DNA of 64,000 nt from Xestospongia bergquistia (taxonomy: Eukaryota; Porifera; Demospongiae; Haplosclerida; Petrosiidae): positions 6,743,001 to 6,807,000 of the forward strand of contig OZ014411.1 in assembly GCA_963965975.1 (NCBI GenBank). The letters are read 5' to 3'. A program made the position numbers and the translations under genes. Each line of letters starts with the position of its first letter. The stretch's first letter is position 1. The notes under the pieces were generated by a model. The model saw nothing but the letters and a program-made list of their open reading frames with translations. It did no database searches and had not been told where the DNA came from. Shown piece after piece: positions 1 to 37,534 of this stretch.

Positions 1-170
1 TTGCAAATGGTAAAATTGTGTTTATATAAAATGAGAAATATCAAATAAGCATAATATATTATTGTATGTAGAAGTTTGATTGCAAGTTTCATTTGTAATT
101 AGCTAGGAGACGCAGTGTTAATAGTGTGTTTACCATATAAGGGTATTTTTATGTATATTGTTTCTTTTAG

Positions 171-3100
171 GTCTTGAAATTATAATGATGCTCTATAATC
201 TGAAACGGTATGAAGATTGTCAAAAGCTTTGTGAGAGTTTAAAGCCTACTGATGATTCTGACATTGTGTTGTTGTATAAAGCCAAGAGTATGTACTATCA
301 GTACAACAAAAACTTTCACTAGACAAAAAGCCAACTATCCTGAAAATTTGGCTTATTGGAAATGAACAGGATAGTTAAGCTTGAGGTATCCTGAAGTTTT
401 ACTGTACCTATCCTTGATGCAGTATATGTCATATTTTGGTCAACTAATGATATCAGAAATAATTTGTCACCTATAATGTGTCAAATCTGTCACCTATTAG
501 TAGCTGTAGGATAATGGATAGATAGATCACATTTGGTTAATATATAGATCATGAGGTATGAATATTATTGAATTTAATTTATTACATTAATTAATGCTAA
601 GTTGTGCTATAGTAATAATACATGAAAATTTTGTCTGAGCACAAGTGTGAAAAATACATTATTATTTAAGAGAACAAAGATTTCTTCACTCTATAAGAGG
701 TATAAGTTGTAGCAACCATTCGTCATTGATACAGATCTTTGAATATGAACAACACTGCTTTATTAAGTGAATAGGAACAAAACAATAATAACTTGGATGT
801 TCAAATTTGTCAGCACACCAGATCTGCACAGGCTTACCTATCCTACCAAATTGTTGATGGGGGAGATACCACAAACAAACAGCTATTGGTAAGTTTGAAA
901 CCTCATCTCCAACACTGAAAGAAACAGAACCAAAGTGATGTATCTTTACAGGACGAAAGCTACTGTTGCATTCTAATTGGTTATACAAAGGAGTAGGAAA
1001 TGGTCCAAAGATCGTTTCTCTGATGCTCATATGAGTTTTCCAAATTTCTCCATCATAAACATCAGTTAAGTTTGTACTGTCTTGACGATTAATCCACTGT
1101 CTACATAAGTCGATAAAACCAGGACGTAGAAGCATTTGCTGTATATACATTTTCAAAGGGTAATAGCAGTAAACTTTTAATGGGTAGTAAATACACTTGC
1201 CAGATGAAAAACAAACAGACTTCAACAAAGCAGAACCACATGGTTGACGAAATCTCTTTATAGGATGGTTAGGAAATTGATCGTTTAAGCACCTGCAGTT
1301 CCCTTGTGAAAGTGAACATGAGACATGTTCATGGACAGTAAGACATTCTGGACAAACAAAATAAGATGAAACATTCGACTTGTATTGGTGAACAGTTATT
1401 TTTTTAGCCATATATAATGAAGTTGGAAACTTGTTAAAATGTGAGTTGAATGTTGAATACTTTGCCATAATTGTGAATACTTTCGACATAAACTTAATCA
1501 ATTCATCAATGGCATTCTCAGGAATGTAATGTTTTCCTTGAAGCCTAAGAAGAAACAATACAATCCAAGTAGCTAAAGCAGCAGCCTCAGTAACAAGTTC
1601 ATTTGAATTATGCTCAGGTGGTGTTGGTTGTGAAGGAGCATTGTTGATCTCTTGTTCAATGTCACTGTCATAATCTTCAATATTCTCCCAATGCTCCTCT
1701 GTAAAAACAAATTTTCTTGCAAAAGATAATATTAGAATTCACCTTTCATAATGGAATCAATTCCTTGTGTTTCCTTATGATTCTCTACACTCACAATCCA
1801 ACTATCATCACAAAAGTAAAGTCTCCTGTGCTTTCTGTACGTTTTGATAGTGACATCCTTCTTACAATGAGGGCAGCACATAGTACATGAAGGAGAAGAA
1901 AACTTTGTCTGGACAGAACTTATTTTCACGCATTGAAAGTAACGCCTACTTGCTCCACCCACAAACGTTGAGCACATGCTTCGATAGTAAGTGTGAACTG
2001 TGAAGTATGAACTGTGAAGACAGCTGAAGTTTTAATGAGTCTGCGTTCTGATATTGACATGTCTTCTTTTTTGAACCTGAAATGGAACGGTAAAACGTAC
2101 ACTTTACAAACTAGTTGTAGCTCCAGCTCTGAGGAAGACTTAGAAAATGTACGGACAAATGCCAGAAGAAAGAGACGGCGTATCCAATGTCTGGAGAAAA
2201 TACCACCTATCAATCGCAATAGAAGAAATAAGCAACCTAGCAGTAGTTATAAATCAAAAGGACATAAAAAATCAACAGCGCCAGTTCTAAAGTCTTACCT
2301 ATCATCTACTACACCAACGTTAACACCTTTACCTTCACAAGTTTCCACTGACGGTACGTTATCCAGTTAGTATTATTGTTAGACATTTTGTTAAAATTTG
2401 TTCAGTAGAAAGTACAGACTTTGTTGAGTATTGTATTACATAAATATTGACTATTATAGTTATGCTTACATATATAATTGTTTAAATTTATTTGTGTTTG
2501 TGTAGGCTAAGTGTAAATTCTTTCAGTACTCCATGTATATCCTTTAAGTATTATAAATCCACTAAAACTCTTTGTGTTATTTTATACATAGAAACTGGAG
2601 GAGAGACGAGCTATATTGCAAAAAGTCAAGTTCAGTGATGAATCACATTGTGACCGTTGGCTTGAGGCACTTAAAATTGACACTATGTCCAGTGAAGAAA
2701 GTGACAAAGAAAATGATGAGGATATCTTGGTAGTGAGACCTCTTTCTTGGAGATCTACAGAGTATGAGAAGTTACTGAAAATAATAGATAAGAACCGAGA
2801 AGAATGTCGATCATCACAAGCTAAGAGGCAACTTCTGAAGAGAGTCAGAGGGCCTTTCTCATCTCGAAATTGATCAGATGATATTCCCAGATGGGCTTAA
2901 ACTTGCTTATAAACACATTTATTATAGAAATGTATATTTTATCATATATAACAGTGATGGTTTCATGCAATATTGTTTCAATGATTTAAGGAAATATGAC
3001 AAAAATATGACATATAATTAACTTTACTGTCAAATTTAACATAGCTAGATTAGCCAAGGATATGTCACCTTTCATTGCCATGATAGGTGCTAGCTATTGT

Positions 3101-6100
3101 GCCCTACCCTGCATCAGTAAATCTACAGTTTAGTTGGAACAATCCTTGATACCCAACATGTAAGAACATTTGACCTATACTTAATCAATAATACAGGGAT
3201 AATGATACAGTATTGTTGTGTTTTATTCTAGTGTTTGTAATGAAATGTCAGGAGAGAAAGATCATCCCCACATTTGAATATAAGACTATGATGCGTAGTT
3301 TTTGCAATGACAAAATTGTTGAAGTAATAAGAATCCTAACCAAGATAAAAAATAAGAAGACTGAAGACATTTGGGATTCTGAAGCAACGTATATTTTAGA
3401 CAAGGCACTTGTAGATTGTCTTATATTCAACATTGAGAAGGTTAAAACCTGCTTGCTATGTCATGTTAGATCAGATAAGTTGATACGTAGCCACTATATC
3501 TCAAAATTTATTCTCCAGAGATCTGTGAAAGCAATGGGATATGGTACAGGTGAGAGTGTAGTTATTTTCTCATCCACTGATCAGGCATCTGATTGGGAAC
3601 TAAAATCTGCTGCAAAAATCACATTTTCCATGCTTTGCAAGAATTGTGATGGAGGTGTTCTGAGCAAAGATGAAAAAGCTTTTAAAGAATGCATTTTTGA
3701 TTTAGTGTATGGACATGAAGATTCACATATGCTAGCCCACTCGATTGTTTATGGTACATTTTTTCATAGATTTGTTGCAGGGTTAATTTTCAGGGGTATA
3801 GCACAGTTTTGTAGCAATGTGTGTGCAGAAATAAGTCAGTTTAATCAGGTTCATGTGCTGATGCAGGGTTGTCGAGAGGCATGTCTTCCTACTTCTCATT
3901 TAGCAAGCAGTTTAACTGTTTATATGCTACCACTTCCAGTAGAAATTCCAGTAGAAATCCAAAAGCCTCTTGGTTGGGATACCTTTGTGGGATTAGCAAG
4001 TGCTCCTTATGGAGCATACAGGCTTATTTATCCAGGAGAGCCAGCACTTCCTAAACAACTTTATTGCTTCATGGTCAAAGTCGGATTTATGGTTTTTGTT
4101 GCCCCGCTTGATCAGGATCTTCACGATGAATTGGAAATTATTTGTCCTGGTTGCAAAATTTGCATACCATTCAATGAAGGTGGAGATTGTGTTATGAATA
4201 TTCCAGAGGACAGCAAGAGGGCTAAACAGATACCACAGAAACTTTGGTTAACTTTAACAAGCTGGGCTCAAGAAAAACACAATATTGCAATGTCAGTGGC
4301 ACTATCATTCAGTCCAGCAGAAAATTTCATGACTGGTCATGGGCTAGCTGATGTCGTGAAACGATCAGCTGATGCTATACAGCAAGCCACTAAAGAACCT
4401 GAAGGTTTAGATACAACCTTATCTCTCAAGGACTCACCAGTTGTTGCCAATCTACTACCTCCTGGGTTTGAAATTAACTTTGACAAGCCCATCACTAGTC
4501 CACTGGATGTTGTTAAAGTACCCAATGGTCACAAAGTTATACTTCACAGTTTCTTTACCATAATGTCTGGAGCTACTGGCTACATTCTTTTGGCAAAACT
4601 TGAGAGTAATACTCCAAAAGAACAAAAAGAGAAGTACTCAATTTACTCCAGATTGCTACAGCCATATATTTTGCTGTATGTTGTCCTACCTCGCATCATC
4701 ATGAAAGTTGGATTTCTCATCAATGAACAAGATTGTAGTGTGAAAGGCACACTCCCAGGTTGTCGTGCAGAAATGAGGGATTCTGTTCACCTTGAACAAC
4801 TAATTGAGCGAGTTCCTGAGCTTATTTCTTGCACCCTTCGTGCCAAAGGATTCAGGAGTTTTAAATCACTTCTTTTCTGGAATGAACATCGCAAAGATAT
4901 GATAAGTAGTGAAAGGTATGCAGTTTTTCAAATAATATATGCTATGGCTATAAACCTGCACTAAGAATATCATTAAGCATGATATCACAGAAAACTACCA
5001 TATATTATAAATTGTATGTCATTGCTTTGAATCTTACTTGATACGTTTGAAGTCCTAGAGCCATTAAGGCTTCTACTTTTGTCTAAAAACATCATTAAGG
5101 TAGAAAATCAGTGAATAGCCTAACTGTAACAACCAAATTGTTCTGATTCTAATTCTAGAAAGGCTAACTTGACAATAGATACTATGATAAAATCCCTATA
5201 CATTAAGTTAATCACCTAAGAAGTGATCATTTCTAAAGTTAAGCATGACTGGCATCGTTTAAGTTCTTCATTCAAAAAAATCAGCTACTTACGATACATT
5301 TATTCATAGATATGTTTGAGTTACTAAAATGCTATGGTGCCATTTTATGTTATGTCTATACTTTTGTCATGGAAATTATTATAAATAGATTCAAAACCTA
5401 AAGTATTCAAGAGTTGTTGTACTAACTAGAACTAAAACTACTAAATATTAACAATTCAAATACAGTGTATATTCATATACTTTCTAATTTGGGTTCTTTA
5501 CATTTTTTTATTTTTGATTGATGAATCCAGAACATTTTAAGCCTTAAAACATTTTGCCTTTTTGAAGCACTAAAATTCAAACTAAACTAAATAACTATCG
5601 ATAACTAAAACTGAAACAATATTAATCAGAACTAATGACGTCAAAATAATTTTAGAAAGTGATGCCTAATAACTAATGATTGAGAATTCCTAAGCCATTT
5701 GAATGAGACAAAGAAAAAATGAAAAAATCGAACATTTGACTAATTGTATCTGTGATGCCTAAAAAGTCCAGTACCAAGAAAAAATATCATTGCACCATAT
5801 ACATTGATTCAGCATTGTATTTTAAAGCCGGAAGAACTCAACTCTACAAATAAAGGTTTGACCAGAAGTGGTGACTTTAGAAAGCCATTCAATGCCAATT
5901 ATCTCTGAGTAGCCTTAATCAAATTACCCTTAGTATAGTTCCCAAGGCATTTCCAGTCATCTAATAATTCTCTTTCCATGCACATATCATTTTTACTGTG
6001 TAAATTTTGTGGTAATGTTCCACAACCTATGCATCTCACTGCATGGAGCAGAAAACCTATTTCCACTTTAAACTTTCCATACACATAAGATGAGTTGGAA

Positions 6101-6892
6101 TAGATACAAAATAAATGAAATGCATTTCACATTTACATGACTTCATATAGATATTATATTCTAACTTAGAAACGCAATAGGTAAGTCTTCTTGTTATATT
6201 TATTAGTTACTGTCAAGTGATGAATATTTTTTGTGTGACTAAATATAAAGGCTTGACATTTGTCATACTAGCAATCATTACTTTTTTTTGTTTTTAGAGT
6301 TACTCCATCTTTAGATTCAACTTGTTTTCAATCCCAAAAGTGTTTTTACTGTCAAAAGCTTTGTGATGTCTGTATGAAACCATGCTTTCAAGAGGAGCCA
6401 AAATTAAAAGACTATTCTACTTTTGGTATTGCACACTGCTGCAGTGATCCATGCCACAAGTTTCTTACTTCAGAAACAGACAACATAATTTTTGAGAATG
6501 TTCCAGAATCATCATCGTTAATATTTACTTCTGAGGGTCATTTTGAATACTTGCGTGGATACTTTTCTATTATTGATCAAAAGCATTTTGATTTTCAATC
6601 AACTGTCTTCTTCTCTATTTGTCAAAGTGGAAAAGAAGTAAATGGATATTTTACTGTTCCAAGTACAACTAAATATATTCGTCTATGGTACTGGAATATT
6701 TATAAGCCTTTATGTCTTGAGTATGTTGTCGATCATGATTTCAATCCAGTCAGACTGTTAGATTTTGAGCATTCTGGATCTGTTTTTGGTGAAGTTGAAG
6801 AAAACGAATTAATGTTAGAACATCATCAACTACTAGTTGCTTTTGGAGTTCCTTTTCATTTTAAAAAATGTCAATTCAAGCAGGAACTGTGA
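171..6892 (+). CDS. 3' part of an uncharacterised TPR-like / Cys-His-rich protein, interrupted by a CACTA transposon
   Basis: Exons seen: 171-287, 3232-4915 and 6298-6892; the 5' end lies left of the window. Phases fit at each junction: the first exon ends with one spare base, AG is shared across intron 4916-6297, and the stop is at 6892. The first exon encodes a helix-turn-helix typical of a TPR (LYNLKRYEDCQKLCESL). The long exon carries CLLC, then a SHYISKF segment, then CKNCD followed by SKDEKAF. This C-x2-C / S-H / C-x2-C spacing recalls HNH-like zinc folds, but no catalytic motif can be assigned. The last exon adds further Cys pairs (CFYCQKLCDVC). I do not recognise a named family, and function is unknown. 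Oddity: a 2.9-kb CACTA element lies inside what was one continuous coding exon; splicing from 287 to 3232 would keep the frame but replace ten residues by two. Confidence 0.7.
686..1977 (-). CDS. tnp2-like CACTA transposase derivative, apparently internally deleted
   Basis: Two exons, 1977-1743 and 1698-686, join in frame (one spare base plus two) to about 415 aa. The N-terminal part has a zinc-knuckle-like CPHCKKDVTIKTYRKH segment, an acidic linker and a hydrophobic helix. The middle has DVYDGEIWK, the block that precedes the catalytic core in tnp2-type proteins. Right after it come residues resembling the C-terminal domain of these proteins (IGKPVQIWCADKF, then YYCFVPIHL), and the protein stops. 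The DDE core expected between them is missing, so this looks like an N- to C-terminal fusion left by an internal deletion. The frame is still open, so loss was recent or the product is retained. Family placement is from remembered motif patterns. Confidence 0.55.
2014..2873 (+). CDS. Accessory reading frame of the CACTA element
   Basis: Two open segments on the plus strand, 2014-2353 (ending at a GTACGT donor) and about 2592-2873, start within 40 bp of the transposase start on the other strand. The first is Ser-rich with a basic RRKRRR stretch (possible nuclear signal). The second has an acidic SSEESDKENDED run, then PLSWRS and SSQAKRQLLKRV. Similar PL-WRS / QAKRQ tails occur, from memory, in accessory proteins of sponge and cnidarian transposons. 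The exact acceptor is uncertain: the obvious TAG at 2590-2591 does not keep phase with the first segment, while a weaker AG at 2607-2608 does. No enzymatic motif is visible. Confidence 0.5.
4916..6297 (+). other. Intron of the TPR-like gene, no further feature
   Basis: A 1.4-kb AT-rich stretch between a GTATGC donor and a TTTTTAG acceptor. Phase across it is consistent (AG plus A). No conserved reading frame or repeat array was recognised in it. Confidence 0.6.
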
Positions 6893-7724
6893 CAATTTGT
6901 CCATTAAGTTTCTCTTTGATTAAATTTGTTATGTACATCATGAATACAGTTTACTGCTGTATTTTTATGTTTAGATGTTTGCGTGTTTGAATAACCAACA
7001 AAGTTCACATGTAAAATCATGTTTGTATTGAATTGTTTTGATTTTCACAAGTATTTGTTCTTTATATGTCCTAACTCAATTTTAGAAGTTACAATGTATT
7101 ACCATGTCAAATGTTCTTGTTTTGGTATATTTTAATCCTTGTGGTAGTCAGTTGAACATACTTGTATTACTCAATCATGCACACTAATGATACCACATAG
7201 GGTATGTATCTAAAGTAGTTATGTAACTTTTAAAGAAAGCACAGCAGTAATTTTTGATAAATATACTATTAAGTAAGGGAATTTATATCAACAATTCTGG
7301 AAGAATTGAATAATTTTTTGGCTCAAAACATATAACTTTACCACTGCTAGTTAATATTCATAATGATATCTGGTAAACTTAACAACAAAGCCTAGTTTTA
7401 ATCACATTAAAATGAAATATTTTAGATAGGCTGCTTCACTTTCCTTAAAAAATAGGTAAGTTGTTCAATGGTCACTAATGAGAAAAGCTTGATATGAACA
7501 CTCCATACCTGCTATAGCCACCTAATTCAGTATTTTAGTAAGTCAGAATTTGTCACTAGGTGATTAGGTATTAACTATTATGGTGGGCAAGTATTAAGGC
7601 CCATAGTACAGCAATATCCTATATAACAATTGAAAAAATTGTCAAAGGAGATAGCAATAGTAAAGCTAATATGATGCTAGACCCCTACACGTACGAACAA
7701 TACAATAAAACAATATGTACACCT

Positions 7725-8150
7725 AATTCAAAATGTGGTTCTTAGAAAGTACTTTTAAAGTAAATTTTTGAATTTTTGTGAAGTATATTGGGATAATGTT
7801 GCTGGCTAGAGGATTCCATAGTTCAATACCATTCAAAAAAACAATTGTCACAAAATTGACGGCTGAGTGATAAAGCAAACAGTACTATCAATTTGAGGTC
7901 ATGAAAAGAATTTGTGATGGTTGGAGACTGAAATTTGAATGATGATGATGGATAGGGATTAGACTGTTATAATATACTGGACATTCAGTGCCTTAAAGTA
8001 CAACCTGTCTGTCAGTGAAGGGATAGTTTCAAAGAATGGTAATGATGTCAATTTTGAAACACTATGACCAGCTGTTGCTGATAACCTTAAATGTGAAACC
8101 TTAGACAGACTCAATGTGAGGTGCCTATTCACAGCAGCAGTAATCCGGAT
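7725..8150 (-). mobile_element. LINE-like retrotransposon C-terminal remnant
   Basis: On the minus strand, 7860 down to about 7740 reads FLNGIELWNPLASNIIP followed by KIQKFTL and a stop. This resembles the WN-LP / F-K-L tail that closes many non-LTR reverse-transcriptase polyproteins. Further upstream on that strand, broken segments occur. No intact catalytic core is visible. The rest of 6893-8530 is intergenic, between two convergent genes, with nothing else recognised. Confidence 0.4.
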
Positions 8151-8532
8151 AGTGCTTTATACAAATGTATCTTAGCAATACTGAATAGATAAGACACCAT
8201 AGTTATTATGAATTAGAAACTGAAGTTTTATTTATTAAAATAATTTAAAATATCTTAATTTTTCTATTTAATGTTCCATTTAGATAGTTCTTGAGGTCTA
8301 AAAACAGAAACATAAATTTAATATGTACTAATTTTACATGAAAATACATACAAGACTACAATTGAAACAATTATCCTATAATTGTTTTGGAATTAAACAA
8401 ACAAATATTGGAGTTACAAAGATTAGAGAATTGGTATCAGTATCTGTTAAGTGACTTAAAATGTTAGAAAGTTTTCTTAAGTAAGCTAGCAAGGTTAACA
8501 AGTTCATTGTTTCCATATGCATCAGCAGTTAA

Positions 8533-29605
<21,073 letters not shown>

Positions 29606-30405
29606 CGTACCAGATGGAAACACTTTTAGGAAAAGATTCGGTTAGTGCTGCTAGAAGACAACAGCTCAACTCTCCCGCCAGTCTACAAATGCCTGATGGG
29701 TGTGGTAATTTTTCTTATGTTTCCACCCCATAATCCCTCAAGACACCCGGAAATTATCGAGTAAGTGTCTACGACAAATAAACTTCTCCTTGGTTATAAA
29801 ATCAATGTATGCATAAAGCAGATAGGAGAACTGATCGAGATCCTTACCGATGCTCCATGCATGATACCAGGAATATGAGGCTAGCTTCAATAATATTTAG
29901 TGGCCTTGCCTCTACCATATGATCACTCATTCCAATGAAAGCTGAAGTCGTAAAATTTAATTTATTATCATGATAAATAATATATATAGCACTTGCAGTC
30001 TAAGCTGTGGTTGGTATTGTAATATTAGTATATCTACATGTAAAAAGCTTACACATGTGACTGTGGGCAAATATGGAGACCTTATCAATATCAATAGCCA
30101 CAACCCACTGTAGTGAGTCAAATACATGTAGTGCACTTGCTACTCTAACATTATGTGTATTAATAAATGAGATCTACCTTTTTCCAGCAGACACCTGCCC
30201 TTGCCAATACTTTGGCTGACACACATACAGTCAATAGATTTCCTTGTCACTCATGTTAGGACTATGATAGAAGACAGTAAATATATTCAATTTGAGTGTT
30301 AATAGTATGTCTTTTGCTCTCTTTAAATACTTCATGTTAATCTGTATACTATTTATGTTTGTGTTGTTAAAACAAATTATTGTTCTATTGTGTTAGTTTA
30401 GTAAC
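29606..30405. promoter_or_regulatory. Divergent promoter region between NCAPD3 and the CARD-Death gene
   Basis: About 800 bp separate the NCAPD3 start codon (minus strand) from the CARD-Death start codon (plus strand), so both genes must be driven from here. An identical-looking copy occupies 32531-33330. No TATA box or specific factor site is assigned. Confidence 0.6.
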
Positions 30406-30825
30406 ATGAATCTTGATGGATTATACAAAGCTGCTCTACAGAAAAACACTACTAAATTTATGGATGCATGTCTTGATCCAAAGAAATTATCAGAAGATCT
30501 TTTTGAAAAAGATATTATTCCTAGTCATCTCTATAATAAAATTATTGATGTCAATTGTAGCTCTGGAACAAGAGGTCGACTACAAAGCCTTTTTGAATAT
30601 CTTCTTCAAGCTGTAGAAAATAAAGGAGTATTTATAAAATTTCTTCAAATTCTTAAAGATGAAGGAGGAACTAATGCTCCAGCTTTAGCTAAATGCCTTG
30701 AAGACAGTTTTGAAGACCTAGTTACAAAAAGTGAGATAGAAGTTAACTTTAGTGATTTTACTGTTAATTGAAATGCCTGACTGTTTCCCACTGATTACCC
30801 AATTTTAATCATTGATGTTAGAAAA

Positions 30826-30915
<90 letters not shown>

Positions 30916-31334
30916 CGTACAAATTAAATTAATAAATGCTCTTAATTGTATTCACAGGGATAGAGGAAAACAAAGTGCGACTGTTACAACCATATGATGA
31001 CCATGTTCTTACTGAAATCACTGTAATCACAGAAGGGGTTTCATTTGATTTATTGTCTTCCCACTTTGACATGACATTTGGAGATGTTGCTAAAATCAAC
31101 GATGAAATTAAGGAACATGAAGAAAACAAAATGCTTGCTTTGTTGCGTAAATGGAGATGTCGGAAAAAAGAGAATAGTTCTTATCTTGCATTAATAAAAC
31201 CATTTGTCAAAATGAATAGCATTGCAATAGTTGAAGTTATTGTTGAGCATATCAAAAACCATAGCATAAATGAAACCAAACAGTTGCAACTCCCATTCAC
31301 ACCTGAAGATACACCTGACAAATACAGTAGATAG
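30406..31334 (+). CDS. CARD + Death domain protein (truncated duplicate, 233 aa)
   Basis: Exons 30406-30730 and 30958-31334, joined by a strong GTGAGA donor and CACAG acceptor that keep phase. Residues about 1-100 are a CARD (KKLSEDLFEKDIIPSHLYNK, then RLQSLFEYLLQAVENKG). Residues about 118-205 are a Death domain (FDMTFGDVAKINDEI, then MLALLRKW). The frame crosses the duplication breakpoint and stops two codons later (DKYSR-stop). Both death-fold domains are therefore complete, while everything C-terminal is lost. The domain order equals that of the adaptor CRADD/RAIDD, but this is a separate origin. The intron holds a GT microsatellite (about 30832-30914). Whether it is expressed is unknown. 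Confidence 0.75.
30832..30914. repeat. GT microsatellite, left copy
   Basis: About 41 GT units in the intron between the CARD and Death exons. The right copy is about 42 bases longer. Confidence 0.95.
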
Positions 31335-32530
31335 CACATAGCTTCTCCAAAATAGACTAGATATAAAGAGTAATAAATATATTAGTCTTAAATAACAGAC
31401 TAGATGTATTACAAGTACAATGAATCAGACAGTATTAACATGACAGTATATTATAACAAAAGTGACTTTTTTGTCATCACCAAGTTCATTCATCTCATCA
31501 TATGTGGTCCATATATTCTATACTTGTACATGTATATAAATGTTATGATTAATAAAAGACTATTGGTAACCAAACATTCATTGAAAAGTAATTTCAGTAT
31601 GTAACTGTGAACTCTAGTAATTTATTAATATGATATCTAAGTTATTAATATAATGATAACAAATACAGTACTTGTTAGATCAATCAATACTTACAGGTTT
31701 GTTTTGTTCCAATAGTGAGTATATTACAGTTAACAATGTCTTATGACTAACTCCAGCATTAAAAAGTATTGTCCAAAACCCAACAGTATTTGACTCATTA
31801 TCAGTTACTGGGACAAAAGAGAAAGAGAAGGAGAATGAGAGGCAAGGCAAGAATAAAAAATAGAGAATGAGAGACAGGACAAAAAGAAGATAATAGTAAT
31901 AGTATAATATACCAAGTATTGAGAGAAATTATATTGAAATAATCATGTGTGTGTGTGGAACAGTTCCTGATGACCACAAGGTCCACAACATGGTAAGTTA
32001 GTTTTAGCTGGTAGAGTTATAGAAGCTTTTACAATAGGAAAGTTTCTTTTCATTTACACAAATGTACACATGATATAATATATTGTAACTAGTTAATATA
32101 TTGTATTGTGACTAAAAAACTAAAGTAGATTGGAAATAATGTCATAAAAAATGTCATGTACATAGATTGTCCACTACATGTACACCTTCATACCATATAA
32201 CAGGTTAATAACATTTATAGTTCTGTACATGTCAGAGCACAACCATAATTATACAGAAGACAAGACACATTTCTTTTATGCATTATCCATCCAGTAATTT
32301 AGAAAACTAATACCTGATAAAGTTGACAAGTCATTCACTCCTATCCATCCTCGTGTAACATTCACTACATCCCTCCACTTATCAGGAGACTGCGACAGAA
32401 TACTGAGTTCTTCTACCGTATTCAATACCTCACATAGATTGTTGTCCCATATCTCAGCTACCCAGTCTGAAGGAATGTCTTCAAGATTGAGGACCTGATA
32501 TGCTTCTAGTGTGTCTCTTGGAAAAGACAT
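31325..32530 (-). pseudogene. Orphan 5' fragment of NCAPD3 in the right duplicate
   Basis: It contains copies of exon 1 (32530-32314, same coding sequence as the real one), exon 2, exon 3 and the first part of exon 4, which is cut at the duplication junction. Downstream on the minus strand it runs into the truncated CARD-Death gene on the opposite strand, so it cannot make condensin. It still has a full promoter copy and could give a short antisense transcript. Confidence 0.85.
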
Positions 32531-33330
32531 CGTACCAGATGGAAACACTTTTAGGAAAAGATTCGGTTAGTGCTGCTAGAAGACAACAGCTCAACTCTCC
32601 CGCCAGTCTACAAATGCCTGATGGGTGTGGTAATTTTTCTTATGTTTCCACCCCATAATCCCTCAAGACACCCGGAAATTATCGAGTAAGTGTCTACGAC
32701 AAATAAACTTCTCCTTGGTTATAAAATCAATGTATGCATAAAGCAGATAGGAGAACTGATCGAGATCCTTACCGATGCTCCATGCATGATACCAGGAATA
32801 TGAGGCTAGCTTCAATAATATTTAGTGGCCTTGCCTCTACCATATGATCACTCATTCCAATGAAAGCTGAAGTCGTAAAATTTAATTTATTATCATGATA
32901 AATAATATATATAGCACTTGCAGTCTAAGCTGTGGTTGGTATTGTAATATTAGTATATCTACATGTAAAAAGCTTACACATGTGACTGTGGGCAAATATG
33001 GAGACCTTATCAATATCAATAGCCACAACCCACTGTAGTGAGTCAAATACATGTAGTGCACTTGCTACTCTAACATTATGTGTATTAATAAATGAGATCT
33101 ACCTTTTTCCAGCAGACACCTGCCCTTGCCAATACTTTGGCTGACACACATACAGTCAATAGATTTCCTTGTCACTCATGTTAGGACTATGATAGAAGAC
33201 AGTAAATATATTCAATTTGAGTGTTAATAGTATGTCTTTTGCTCTCTTTAAATACTTCATGTTAATCTGTATACTATTTATGTTTGTGTTGTTAAAACAA
33301 ATTATTGTTCTATTGTGTTAGTTTAGTAAC

Positions 33331-37534
<4,204 letters not shown>

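Larger units (their letters stand above)
317..3233. mobile_element. CACTA (EnSpm-type) DNA transposon inserted in a coding exon
   Basis: The left end at 317 starts CACTAGA and the right end at 3233 finishes TCTAGTG. Aligning the two ends as inverted repeats gives 19 matches in 26 positions. Both ends are flanked by TTT (314-316 and 3234-3236), the 3-bp target duplication typical of CACTA elements. Subterminal motifs recur near both ends (TGTCACCT, and ATCCTTGAT forms). Inside are a minus-strand tnp2-like gene and a plus-strand accessory reading frame, the divergent arrangement expected of such elements. If the element and one TTT are removed, the flanking host codons join without a shift (AAC TTT GTA ATG), which confirms the boundaries independently. 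Confidence 0.85.

Noticed and set aside
1926-2219. Minus-strand 97-residue frame
   Set aside because: Shadow of the accessory reading frame and of the transposase start; no motif.
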